A stretch of 64,000 bases of DNA. Source: Chlorocebus sabaeus (lineage: Eukaryota > Chordata > Mammalia > Primates > Cercopithecidae). Positions 10,064 to 20,770 of this stretch are shown piece by piece. The translations under genes were made by a program, and so were the position numbers. The stretch's first letter is position 1, and each line of letters starts with the position of its first letter. The DNA lies in the NCBI RefSeq assembly GCF_047675955.1, contig NC_132929.1, positions 36,324,421 to 36,388,420 of the forward strand, read 5' to 3'. A model generated the notes under the pieces. It was not told the origin of the DNA. It saw nothing but the letters and a program-made list of their open reading frames with translations, and did not search any database.

Positions 10064-12496
10064 CCCTAAACACAAGCCAACTACCACATCTGGAGCTCCA
10101 CTGAAAAAACAGCTGGAGAAATCTCTCTCTTTAAATAAACACTGTAATATTCTGATTTTAACACAGGAACTGATTATTTTATACATCAGTTGTGGGAGCT
10201 TGAGAGATGTGAATCTGCTCTGTCGTCTCTGAACATTGCAAAGACAAGTTTTTGAGTCTGCGGAGCCGAAAATTTGTCTTTGCAAATGGGAGACAGTCAC
10301 CAACATAATGGCCCACCATTAGATTTCTTGGGACCCCTGACCTCTCCATGTCCTGGGTGGGTACTTCTCCATTTTCACACACTTACAGAAAAGTAGGTCT
10401 CCCTGATTTGAGAGAGAGCCACACTTTGATAACATGCTGCAGAAAGATACAGTATATTCTTTCAAAAGACTATTCAGCATGGTGTATAATGTGATGGCAA
10501 TCATGTAGAGACTTTGAGGTGACAGATGGGGCTAGAAATCTCTGTGATACTTTTGGCAATGGCTAACTAAACTGTTTTCTTGCATTTCTAATACATCAAT
10601 CTGGTATTTGTTTCTAGCCTGCTTTTATTGTTTCATTTTATCCACTATTTGTGCTCAGACTTGACTTGCAGATAACTGTGGGCAGCACAGTTGGGTATAA
10701 AAGAGAGTTATTTAATGGTGTTATTTAAGGTGTGCACCTTAGCCACGCAGTTTACAAAAGCAAATCTCTGTGAAGTACAAAGCATCAGAGAGCAAAACAA
10801 CAGTCACTGACATCTCTTCAGAGGAGAGAAAGAAGCTGAGTCACTGAGCCTGCAATTCAAGAGAAGGCAAATATATCACAGAACAAAGAATAAACCTCCA
10901 CCCTGGGTCACAGGACATCTGCCTCAGAGATGTTCACCAACACAGAAAGATTTGTTGCTTATGATAAAAGACATCTGTGACAAGACATACTGAACAAAGC
11001 ATTATTTGACCCCTAACTAAACATAGCTGCTTTATAAAAGGTTGTTTTTTTATATAATATTGCCAAACACTATTTCTGTAGCTCTTCTAAGAAGAGGGAG
11101 AACAGCAAGTGTTATTAAATCTGTGGTAGACATCATTCTAATCTGTGCCTGGGAAAGCATATGACACCTCCGTCGTAACTGCCTAATTTGCTACTTAGGG
11201 ATAGAAACTAATGCTACTTAATTGAAATAAAACCAGATGCACTGCTGACAGCCTACCACGTTTAGAATTATGCTAAGCATCATAAGGAAAAAAGAAAAGA
11301 AAAAAAAAAAAAACAGGTTGCACTTTGGCCTCCAGAAGAGACAAGGTAAACAGAAAGTGAGTTCAAAAATGTTTGTATTTAGAGAACTCCATGTGAATTG
11401 GAATGTGGCAGGAGAAGCTTTCATAGAAGAGATGAACTTTGCTCAGTGGGTAAAATTTCACAAGGCAGTTTGGCAGGAAACACAAGCAAAGCAGCACAAC
11501 AGATTCAAGGCTCAGTAGTTTTGAAGATAAAATTCAATCCCTCACTTCCATTTGGGATGAAATATTGGGAAGCAGCAAAACTGTCACCAGCAGGAAAGTC
11601 AACTCACCTTTGGAGACAGACGTATTGACTTGACTGGCCAAGCCCAATTTAATCCTCCATCCCCAATTCTAAACACATAGTAGATTAGATGTACCCATGC
11701 CCTTCACAACACATCTTTCAGCTGTCACCTCTCCCAATTATCTTGCTTACCTGTCAGTTTTAAGGAGTTATCTAGGGATCAAGCAGATGCCTTCAGAAGC
11801 CAGGACTGAGTCTGGGCTGAACAGCTCATGGGGCTGGGGGATTCTCACTAGGGATGTCAGCTCACTGCTGGCTAAGAGTGGGGCCCGGATTCAGTCTTCT
11901 CCTTTTTTTCCCCTGGCCCCAAAGTATCCTGGAACAGTGTTTTCTGGTTGGGCTATGAGTTTTCATGGTGGCAATCTCAGTTGGTACAGGAACCTAAGGC
12001 AGATGGCAGAGGTGCTAGCAGCATAGCAGGAAGTCAAGAGTTATTAAGGAAAATATCCAAAATACAAACCATTCTGTCCCCCTCTTCCAACTAGCAATAA
12101 TTAGAAGGCCCTTCAGCTTCAGTAATATTTGAGAAAGGACTCCTGCACCCGAAGGAAAACCTTTGCATAGGCCAGCAATCAGTTTAAGACTTTTGGCCTT
12201 GGTTTCTCAGTTCATGAACTCTGATTTGATATTCTGTGACCTGGACAAACTCTCATCTGCTATATTTTTTTTCTTCCTGAAAAATAAGTGCATTGGAGGT
12301 ACGGTGATTTCCAGAGCATCTCTGAGGAAGTGTGAGTCTGTTTGTGTGGCCCTGTCTACCATGTACTATAATGATTTATGGGTCTGCCTTGCTCTCCCCA
12401 GATCATCAACTACTCCGGATGAGTCACCTCAACATTCTCTACCTTGCTCAGTCTAAAAACTTATACTGGGGAAACATTCAATAAACAGGTATAGGC
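10064..12496. other. Unique non-coding sequence
   Basis: About 2.4 kb without recognised repeats other than an A-rich tract at 11287-11314. Open frames at 11697-12026 (109 codons) and 12163-12456 (97 codons) have no domain-like content and no supporting splice or start context. Confidence 0.4.
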
Positions 12497-12606
12497 ATCT
12501 ATGGCCATACCTCCCTGAATGTGTCTGATCTTGTCTGATCTCGGAAGCCAAGGAGGGTCGGGCCTGATTAGTACTTGGATGGGAGAATGAATAGATACAC
12601 CTTGGC
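12497..12606 (+). pseudogene. 5S rRNA pseudogene
   Basis: The first 90 or so positions follow mammalian 5S rRNA closely: atctatggccataccnccctgaa at the start with a few changes, then ttgtctgatctcggaagcca, agggtcgggcctgattagta and cttggatgggag. The internal promoter parts are largely kept: A box-like aagccaaggagggtc and C box-like attagtacttggatgggag. After about 12590 the match decays and the 3' helix partner of the 5' end is lost. No terminal T-run follows, so a functional transcript is unlikely. No flanking target duplication or A-tail was found. Confidence 0.9.
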
Positions 12607-13140
12607 TAAAGGAACATGGCAGTGAGAATTCAAGTTCTTGCCACCTTCCCACTGCCTAGAAGACAGAAGACTGAGGTCTTGCTAGACCTTTATTTACTGC
12701 CACTCCTTACCACTCTGTCCTCTCCTAGAGCTCATCTGTGCAGCTCTTCCTAAATGCCTCAGCATCCAAATGTACTTTCAGACCTGAACCCCTGCAGCGC
12801 CTTTATCCTGGACCATCCTGCTACAACCATTTCATAGCTATGCATCACTAGAGGGGATGTCAGTGGGTGGGTAGGGAAGGTACCAAATTGCATGGAACAG
12901 GAGAAGGTACAATCAGGTGGATCATGTTGTCACTGCTGCTGGATGGTCTCGTGGTCCAACTGCACACAGCCCTTCTAGAAAAGTGATGTTGTCTACTTCT
13001 ACCTATTTCCAGGAAAAGAAGTTCTATAATTTCAGGCAGCCCATTCCTCTGTCTAAAATTCATTACATCCCCTAGTAATTGCAGGATGGTGCTCTCAGAA
13101 GAGCACCACCTATTGGCAAAAAGACCAATGGAAGGTTAAC
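12607..13140. other. Unique non-coding sequence
   Basis: No repeat or gene is recognised between the 5S pseudogene and the next MER5-type element. Confidence 0.4.
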
Positions 13141-13148
13141 ATCTAGAC

Positions 13149-13334
13149 TAGTGGTTCTCAGGGTGTGGCCTCTGGACCAGTGGCATGGGCAGTACCTGGG
13201 AACTAGGTTAGAAATGCCAGTTCTTGGGTCCCATCCCAGACTGACTGAATCAGAAACTCTGGGCATGGGCCCAGCAATCGGCTTTTAACAAGTCCGCCAA
13301 GTGATTGTGACGCTCACTCTTTTGAGAACCCCTG
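13149..13334. mobile_element. MER5A-type hAT-Charlie MITE
   Basis: Near-terminal sequences tagtggttctcag and ttgagaacccctg form the inverted repeats. Inside, gactgaatcagaaactctgg and gggcccagcaatcgg are typical. The 8-bp flanks atctagac and gtctatag agree at 5 positions, consistent with an old target duplication. This is a second copy of the family seen at 9.9 kb. Confidence 0.85.
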
Positions 13335-13342
13335 GTCTATAG

Positions 13343-14399
13343 AATGGGGGCTATGAGCGTCCTGTGTATATATCAGTTGTCAATTTAGAATCACCTGTTT
13401 GTTTGGCTTAGGTTTCTTCTGTTTATCGCTGCTTGTTTAGGAAGAGATATCCCCTGCATTCCATAGATTGTGTGAACTGTCAACTGGAGAGGATAGGATA
13501 CAATCTTCACAGGCCACTGGGCTCCTGGAAGCTCAGGCTATTTGACTTCGAAGAACTATACACAAGATCCTGATTAATAAATTTATCAAGAGCTGCTCCT
13601 TTTAGTGACAATTCTAGCAGACACTTCGGTGACAGCCGTCCACTTTTATGGATTTTAACTGAGTAATTAATAGGATAACAGTTACAACTGCAAGTTAAGT
13701 GCATATTATTTCTACTGGATTGGATCATAAATAAGTAATATAGCTTTTGAAAGTGAATGGGAAGAGACGCTTGAAAAGAAAGACCTATAGGGAGCGGAAT
13801 GAGGGAGCCCAGACTTCATTTGAAGCTCTACCTTCTCATTTTAGTGAAGCAAGCAGTTCCACAAGGGATAAGCCGAGACCGGAGCAGCTTCTGTTTCACT
13901 TTGTGCTTCAGCTGTACCAAACATTGACAACGTAACAAATGGAGACATTTTTGAAACTATCCTCCTCTCACAGATATTAAAAGCAAAAACAACTCTCCAG
14001 TATGCCAGAGGTAAGGAGAAAGAGGAGCATCAGCAAAGATTGAGGAATACTTTACAACACAGTTACACAGACTATTACACTTTTATCTTTTCCCAGGTCC
14101 TGGGGCTAACTCCTGCCCCAACCACAAATTCCTGGGCTGCCCTAGGATGTAGGGGCCACTCACCTGTTCCAAATCCATTCAGGGCCTCAGGGCCACATCA
14201 CATCTTTTGTGGGCCCTGGGCACTTTTGCCTTCACAGGCCCCTTTCTCCATAACAAAAAATAAATAAAAACTACATTTTATGATTTTGTTGGTATTAAGA
14301 CAAATATAATCCAGGCTGGATTTCATCATTATGTATTGGTTATTCTTATATTCATTTTGTCCTTCTGATTTGAAAAGAAATAAAAATTAAAATATTTTA
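13343..14399. other. Unique sequence
   Basis: AT-rich TAATTAAT motifs lie near 13663-13671. No exon or repeat is recognised. The block at 14270-14400 is AT-rich and may be decayed repeat. Confidence 0.35.
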
Positions 14400-14868
14400 T
14401 TTGGTCCCTAAAAGTCCTGTGGGCCTGTGGTCGTTTCCTACGACTGCTGGAATGAAGTCCCACTCACTGGTGGGTTACACAGCAGAAGCACATTGTCTCA
14501 CAGATCTGGAGGCTGGAAGGCCAAGATCAGGTTGCTGGCAGGGCCGTGCTTCCTTTGAAGGTGCTAGGGGAAAATCTGTTCCAGTCCTCTGTCCTAGCTT
14601 GTCAAAGTCCTCTGTCTTGTGGCAGCATAACTCTGATCTTCACAAAGCATTCTCCCTGTGTGCGTCTGTCTTCAAATTTCCCCCTTTTATAAGGACACCA
14701 GTCATGTCTGATTAGTGGCCCACCCTACTCCATGACGACCTCATTTTAACTTAACTAATTGCTCTGAACAGCCTTAGTTTTCAAATAAGGTCACATTCCA
14801 AGGTACTAGAGATTAGGATTTCAAAATATAAGTTTTGAGGAGGGCGACATAGTCCAACCCCATAACAC
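14400..14868 (-). mobile_element. MLT1-type MaLR solo LTR, minus strand
   Basis: Read on the plus strand, the inverted LTR has the landmarks cagatctggaggctggaagg, ccaagatcaggttgctggca, ttataaggacaccagtcatg, gacctcattttaacttaact and aggtcacattccaaggtact, ending in ccccataacaca. This is the ERVL-MaLR (MLT1) LTR order. No internal region is attached, so it is a solo LTR. It is a non-coding fossil with its promoter signals eroded. Confidence 0.82.
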
Positions 14869-15017
14869 AGGGCTATGGCCTTGTATCTAATGAAAGGGTT
14901 ACTTCTTTCAAGGACCTTCTCTGAGATTCTGAAGGCAACATAGAAACCCGGGGTCTTCAGTAGCATCAGAAACGAGATAAACACCCAGGGGTGGTGGGAG
15001 ATACATTTTTGGTTTGG

Positions 15018-15313
15018 GGCTGGGCGCAGTGGCTCACACCTGTAATCCCAGTACTTTGGGAGGCCCAGGCAGGTAGATCACTTGAACCCAGGCTTGAGAC
15101 CAGCCTGGGCAGCATGGCGAAATCCCATCTCTACAAGAAAGCACAAAAACTAGCCAGGCGTAGTGGTGTACACCTGTGGTCCCAGCTACTCGAAGGGCTG
15201 AGTGGGGAAGATCACTTGATCCCAGGAGGCAGAGGTTACAGTGAGCCCTGATGGTGCCACCGCACTGCAGTCTGGGTAACACTGCAAGACCTTGTTTCAA
15301 AAAAAAAAAAAAT
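15018..15313 (+). mobile_element. Alu (AluJ or early AluS), plus strand
   Basis: A full dimer starts at ggctgggcgcagtggctcac and ends in a 15-base A-tail at 15299-15313, immediately followed by a run of eight to nine T. The left arm carries tctctacaagaaagcac and the right arm is missing several CpGs. Diagnostic sites are mixed, so only an old subfamily is claimed. No clear target duplication was found. Confidence 0.93.
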
Positions 15314-15839
15314 TTTTTTTTAAAGGAAATACTTCACCACACTTCCAGGAAGATTTTGTGTGGACCAGCTCAGTCTGGGGGAAGGTGAACTTCTCAATGC
15401 CCTGCTTCATACGAGTGCCCTGCCTCGGGGACCTGCCAGTCTCTGGTTTAGGAGCAAACCCTCCTCCACCTTGAGCTTTTCATCCTGCACATTTACCACT
15501 CGTCTCTGGGAGCTGAGCCCCGCTAGGTATTGAGGAAGGAAACGATTTCTTTTTTTAAAGAAATCTGATTTTCATGGAGGCCATGTACTTCTCGTGCTCT
15601 TTTCCCCATGTTAACTTTAGCTTTTTTTCCTCTCCTGAAAGAAACATTCAGCTTGCCCCTGGGTCTTAACTGACAATCCGAAACAGGGGGGGAAGAAAGA
15701 GTTTCCATCCAAAGAAAGAGATTTGTCCATCTCCCCTGGACACCAACCTCTCTTCTCCTCACCTGACTGCTCTCTTCTATTAGAAAGGAGAGAAAGGGAG
15801 CGGGGGAAACTGGAAAAGATACTTGAGATTATCACTCCC
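15314..15839. other. Unique sequence
   Basis: No repeat beyond short homopolymers is seen. Open frames on the minus strand at 15523-15835 overlap each other in different frames and look like chance. Confidence 0.4.
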
Positions 15840-16900
15840 TTTTTTTTTGTGCTTTAGTTTTTTTAAAGTTACTATCAGTCCATGGCAACAAAGGCCTCTG
15901 AATTCTTTCTCAGTCTGTGGCTCAATGGTTTAATTATCAAAGGATTCTATAAACCCCAACAATGTGTGGGCTACCCAGCTCGTTACCCCCCACTTCAGAA
16001 GAAAAATCACCTCACACAAAAACAGTCAAATAAAGCCGCACAGTCCGAGAAGGCCCATCAAGCGGGAACTGAAACAGTACATGAACTTTGCCTGTCCATT
16101 TCAATTGCAAAAGCTCCAGCTCATTCGCAGACACACAATTGAATCTGGCAAAACCATTCACAGTCCTGGATGTGAACTGGAGCCTACGACATTAAAGGCA
16201 CCAAGGACAATGCCAGTGAGGCTGTGTCCAAAGCTGGACTATCTCTATGAAGTGGTTCTCTCTGAGCAGGCAGAGGTAAATAACAGTAATGGCTTTGACA
16301 GTGTGCATGCCAAAAATGAAGAGCTTGAATGTGGAGGATCTGTGGAAACCATCCCAGGAAGACTTTTTCTCTCACCACAAATGATAATAAAAAAATCGCA
16401 GTGGCACTCTGAGCCATAAATCTCTTAGGTTTTTTTGGTTAACTTTTAAAAAGACGTGACATTGCTGGGTACATACGCAGGACCAAATGATGTATTTCTT
16501 TTAACTGTTCTGCTCTTTGTAGAGCCTCTCTCTCTCTCACAACTTTGGGGGTTTTATGACCACACTGAAGGAGCTAGCAGAATCCTATTGCTATCAACAG
16601 AGGGTGGATTGGTTAACCTACCAGACTGACCCGAAAGGTTGGGCAAACCCCAGTGAGAAAGCAGCTGTGGCACTTTTTGAGGCTGTGCAATTGGTTCACC
16701 TGTATTTCCCGCGTGGTGTTGAACGATTGCAAAATATAAGCCCTAGGCATTCTTCTTGGTCAGTGGCAATGGTGTGGTTTAGAGTGAATGGACATCCCAT
16801 GCTCCAGGTCAGTGAGAAACTGCTGAGTTATCCCCAAATCCTCTCCAAATGCTTCAAGCGACTAATCTTACAACACTGACCATTAACAAATAATGTGGGA
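15840..16900. promoter_or_regulatory. Candidate conserved non-coding block
   Basis: This 1-kb stretch has no recognised repeat, keeps several CpGs and contains many intact motif cores: ttcaattgcaaaag at 16098, taattatcaaagg near 15932, gattgcaaaat (C/EBP-like) at 16726. Open frames of 151 codons (15964-16419) and 107 codons (16556-16879) are present on the plus strand but show no domain. Either regulatory sequence or an unrecognised exon could explain the preserved character. Confidence 0.3.
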
Positions 16901-17826
16901 CAGGAAGAGAAAGTTCAGTGAACCAATGACTCAAATTGAATTCCCAGCCAGAAACTTCATGGTGCACAGAAGACAGTGTCCTAAGGAACAGTGGCTCTTG
17001 CTTAATACGACCTTGAGGCTTTCTTCACCTTAGAGGGGCTGTGTGCACTCCCAGGCTTCTCCTTCCCTCAAAGCAGAAAGACTGTTTACTCTGTTCATAT
17101 GATCTCTGATGATATGAGACTCAACAGGCCATGGGCTGCAGGGGTTCTTTCTTGATGCTATGAAAACCAAGATCAGGGGAAAGTGAGATGGGTCTATGCA
17201 TCCTTGGGTAAGAGCTACTTACTAGAGAATGGAATAAAGCAGAGGACAGGGTCAGACCGACTGAAAATTCTCATCAACACTGCTCAGAGGGTTGTGTTCC
17301 AGGGCAGAGACTGCTGCTGGTTCCTCCCTATCTGGACCTGGAAATGTAGAGGTTTACACCTGGGCCATTAGTAAATGCCCCATAATTCCCAATAGCAGAT
17401 CTAGTTCCCCAACCTTACTGCAGAGGCATGGGAGCCACGCCTCATTGGCCTAATGGACTCTGGGGAGTTGGTCAAGGAGGTGCAGCCCTCTCCCTGGAAA
17501 TTTAGAGCCTCAGGAACCTTCTCACTGTCTTCATTTCTTCATTAGTCAAGTGGGAGGCCTCAGCAACCTTGTCTTCTTTCCACACTTCTTGCATGGCCAC
17601 AGCTGATCCCCTTACTCGCCTCAGACCAACTGTGCAAATCTCCCTGTGAAGCCACACGCCACTCCCTGCCAAGCCGCCTCAGGACAGCGCCTGCGAGTTC
17701 CTTCCCTCTCCACTGGGCAACAGTTTCTCTCATAGCATTTCTGTAACTTCTAAAACCCAACCTTCTCCAAGAAGCCACTGTAGGTTGATTAGAGAGAAAC
17801 GCAAATAATTCCTGTGACTACAACTG
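16901..17826. other. Unique sequence
   Basis: No repeat is recognised with confidence. A pyrimidine-rich part at 17560-17720 faintly recalls L2 3' sequence but lacks its landmarks. Confidence 0.35.
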
Positions 17827-17903
17827 GATATCTATCTATCTATCATCTATCTATCTATCTATCTATCTATCATCTATCTATCTATCTATATCTAGATATA
17901 TAT
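17827..17903 (+). repeat. (TATC)n tetranucleotide microsatellite
   Basis: About 17 TATC units are interrupted by two ATC steps (at about 17844 and 17871), then run into a TATA-rich edge. Long uninterrupted tetranucleotide blocks of this kind are usually length-polymorphic. Confidence 0.95.
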
Positions 17904-18139
17904 GTGCATGTATTAGGAGTTATTATCTTCAACAGTCAACAAGTTTCTTGGTGTCTCCTCACTGTCACCCACATTGAATGCTGTTATTCTTTTAAAAAGT
18001 GAAAATAACATCAACGTTTGAGTGATGATTGAAACGTTATATGCTCACATAAACAGGTAGATATGTAAGTGCAGAAATCTAGCCAGAAGAATGTGAAAAT
18101 CACACAAACCCCACTACACACAGAGACAACTTTTCTTTT

Positions 18140-19045
18140 TAACTGACAGGTAAAAATGGTATGCATCTATGGTGGACAACATATTTTGATATATGTATAC
18201 ATAGTCAAATGGCAAAATCAAAGCAAGCTGTTTAACATGGTTTACCTCACAGATATCATTTTTGTGATGAGAATTCTTAAAATCTCTGATGGCAATTTAT
18301 AAGTATTTATTATTATTAATTGTAGTCACTATGATGTTCAGTAGATCTCCTGAACTTATTCTAACTGAAATTCTTTTTTTTTTTTTTTGAGATGGAGTCT
18401 CGCTCTGTTGCCCAGGCTGGAGTGCAGTGGTGCAATCTCGGCTCACTGCAAGCTCCGCCTCCCGGGTTCACGCCATTCTCCTGCCTCAGCCTCCCAAGTA
18501 GCTGGGACTACAGGCGCCCACCACCATGCCCGGCTAATTTTTTGTATTTTTTGTGGACACGGGGTTTCACTGTGTTAGCCAGGATAGTCTCAATCTCCTG
18601 ACCTTGTGATCCGCCTGCCTCGACCTCCTAAAGTGCTGGGATTACAGGCGTGAGCCATCGCGCCTGTCCATCTAACTGAAATTCTGTGTCCTTTGATCAA
18701 CGTCTCCTGGATCCCCCCAATCCTCAGTCTTTGCTAACACCATTCTCCTGTTTGCTTCTATGAGTTGGACTTTTTAAGATTCCACATATAAGTGAGATCA
18801 TGTACTATTTGTCTTTCTGTGCCTGGCTCATTATTTCACTAGCTTAATGTCCTCTATGTTCATCCATGTTGTTGCAAATGACCAGGATTTCCATCTTTTT
18901 AAAGTGGAATAAATAGCATTCTGTTGTGTATATATAGCACGTTTTCTTTCTCCAGTCACTATTTGATGGACACTTAGGTTGATTTCATATCTTGACTATT
19001 GTGAGTCATTCTACAATGAACATGGGGATGCAGATACACAGAAAC
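18140..19045 (-). mobile_element. L1 3' end (3' UTR and ORF2 tail), split by an AluY
   Basis: Two L1 pieces, 18140-18359 and 18686-19045, are continuous once the AluY between them is removed. On the plus strand, acatattttgatatatgtat and gatgagaattcttaaaatct mark the 3' UTR, and tccacatataagtgagatca, ttcatccatgttgttgcaaa and tcattctacaatgaacatgg mark the inverted end of ORF2. The reading frame is broken. The subfamily looks like L1MA/L1PB age. Confidence 0.88.
18360..18685 (-). mobile_element. AluY, minus strand, with 15-bp target-site duplication
   Basis: A full-length inverted Alu lies at 18375-18670, flanked by the perfect repeat tctaactgaaattct at 18360-18374 and 18671-18685. AluY-type sites include gcaagctccgcctcccgggt and cgccattctcctgcctcagc. 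It inserted into the L1 above, so it is younger than that element. The A-tail appears as 18374-18389 in T. Confidence 0.95.
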
Positions 19046-19070
19046 AAGTTATAAGATATGCCTATTTACG

Positions 19071-19411
19071 TAAGTGCATTTCTTCTTCTTCTTCTTTTTT
19101 CTTTTTTTGAGATGGAGTCTCACTTTGTCACCCAGGCTGGAGTACATGGAGTACAGTGACATAATCTCGGCTCACTGCAACCTCTGCCCCCTGGGTTCAA
19201 GTGATTCTTGTGCCTCAGCCTCCCGAAGAGCTGGGACTACAGGCACACACCACCATGTCTGGTTAATTTTTGTATTTTTAGTAGAGACAGGGTTTCGCCA
19301 TGTTGGCCAGGCTGGTCTTGAACTCCTGACCTCAAGTGATTCACCTGCCTCGGCCTCCTAAAGTGCTGGGATTACAGGCATGAGCCACTGCACCCAGCCA
19401 TAAATGCATTT
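19071..19411 (-). mobile_element. AluS, minus strand, with target-site duplication
   Basis: A full inverted Alu lies at 19082-19400 with an interrupted A-tail (TTC and T-rich) at 19082-19109. Direct repeats taagtgcattt (19071-19081) and taaatgcattt (19401-19411) differ at one base. Sites such as ctcaagtgattcacctgcct and gccatgttggccaggctgg fit AluSx-like copies. A short internal duplication (ggagtacatggagtacag near 19140) expands the left part. Confidence 0.95.
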
Positions 19412-20559
19412 ACTCATGACTGATACTGCTTCTGTGACGCTAGCAAAAATTAAACTGAGGCTAATTTCCATAGCAAAGGGTAAGTAGCTACTTATTAATT
19501 GGTCCTGTTTACATGCCTAACATGAAAGAATTATTTTTAGGCTTAAGTGGAAACCTTAAGCTTGACTAAGACTATTATAAGAAAACAGTGAACAGCATAT
19601 CTACATGAAGTGGAAGATGTGTGAGCTTCGATCCCATTGTCACTCTGCTATAGATACTGATAAGTCTTATAAAGGCAGGAACCATTAGTTTGAGTAAAAG
19701 AATGACTGAGGTTCACGAAAGAAGCATCCACAAGGCATGGTGAGTGGATCTGCCAGTCTCTCTGCCCATCTCCAGATAGTGTGACTCTGATTCTAAGCCC
19801 AAATTTAGTGGGAGGCTCTGCCGCCACATCTTATGTACTGCTGGGCTGGGGTTAAGGTTAGCGGTCGCTGTCTCTGTTACATGCATAGGTGACAAGGAAA
19901 AAGTGATTTGCAGCTTCTCTTTCCCTCCTGTCCTCTAAGGAGAAGAGAACGTCTGTCCAATTTTATCCTGGGCCTTGTTTTTCCAATCAGAGTCATGGAA
20001 TGGGGATGAAGGAGAAGAATAAAAAGAAGCCAAGACCATCTGATTGGTTTCCATTAGAGAAACCAGACTCACAGGAGGGGAAACGCTAGATCTGTAAGAT
20101 AAGGGGTAGGTGAGAAAAAAATAAACATCAGAAAGCGCTAGGTTTGAAAAAAAAAGTTCTGGAAAACTTTTTTTTTTTTTTTTTTTTTTTGAGAAGGAGG
20201 AGTGATTAAGGCAGCTGTCATATTGTGATCGGTGGAATTTGGAGGAGATAGATGGATAAAGAGATGTTTCCGAAAATCTGCCGTAAGCTGTAGATGGAAC
20301 TCTTCTTTTAGCATTTTCTGAAAGACTGTAATAAAGATACACATTGCTTTTAAATTATTTTTGAAAACCAACGTGTGCTTCTTTGGGAATGACACTGCGC
20401 TCACAAGGGGGACACGAGGCAGCTCCATTTCATACAAACGAGGTAGAAACAGCTGTGTTGTTTGCTTAGGGCTCTCAGTTTCTGGAGGACAGACACCTAT
20501 ACTCATGCAGCCGATTCAGTTACATCCAGGGAGGCATCTTGTCATAGTTACAAAAGCTC
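19412..20559. other. Unique sequence with A9/T23 hairpin-forming tract
   Basis: No gene or dispersed repeat is recognised. At 20147-20190 an A9GTT arm and an AACT23 arm surround the loop ctggaa. The T-run is 23 bases and is not attached to an Alu. Confidence 0.45.
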
Positions 20560-20770
20560 TGAAGTAGGAACCTGAAGACCTGCATTTGAGTTCTGGTTCT
20601 CCCTCTTACCAGCTGTGTGGCCCAGGACATGTCACCTACCCTCCCTAAGTTCAGTGTCCTCCCCAGTAAATTGGGGGGCAAGGATGGTGCTATCTGCCTG
20701 TACCCTGGACTTCTATGAGAATCAAGTAAGATAAAGGTATGCCAGCTTGCTCTGAGGACTGTGAAGAGCC
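20560..20770 (+). mobile_element. MIR SINE, plus strand
   Basis: A good forward MIR: gaagacctgcatttgagttc, taccagctgtgtggcccagg, acatgtcacctaccctccct, gtcctccccagtaaattggg, and a tail gagaatcaagtaagataaag. Head and core are both recognisable. Confidence 0.85.

Noticed and set aside
15964..16419. 151-codon frame as a coding gene
   Set aside because: No recognisable family, no splice or promoter context, and a second frame overlaps it. Kept only as a candidate block for checking.
19074..19361. 95-codon frame resembling many database hypothetical proteins
   Set aside because: It is translated inverted Alu, as are frames at 15034-15300, 18387-18601, 24462-24722 and 58319-58534.
20138..20506. 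122-codon minus-strand frame with a poly-Lys stretch
   Set aside because: The lysines come from the T23 homopolymer; the frame shares its DNA with another minus-strand frame at 19935-20342.
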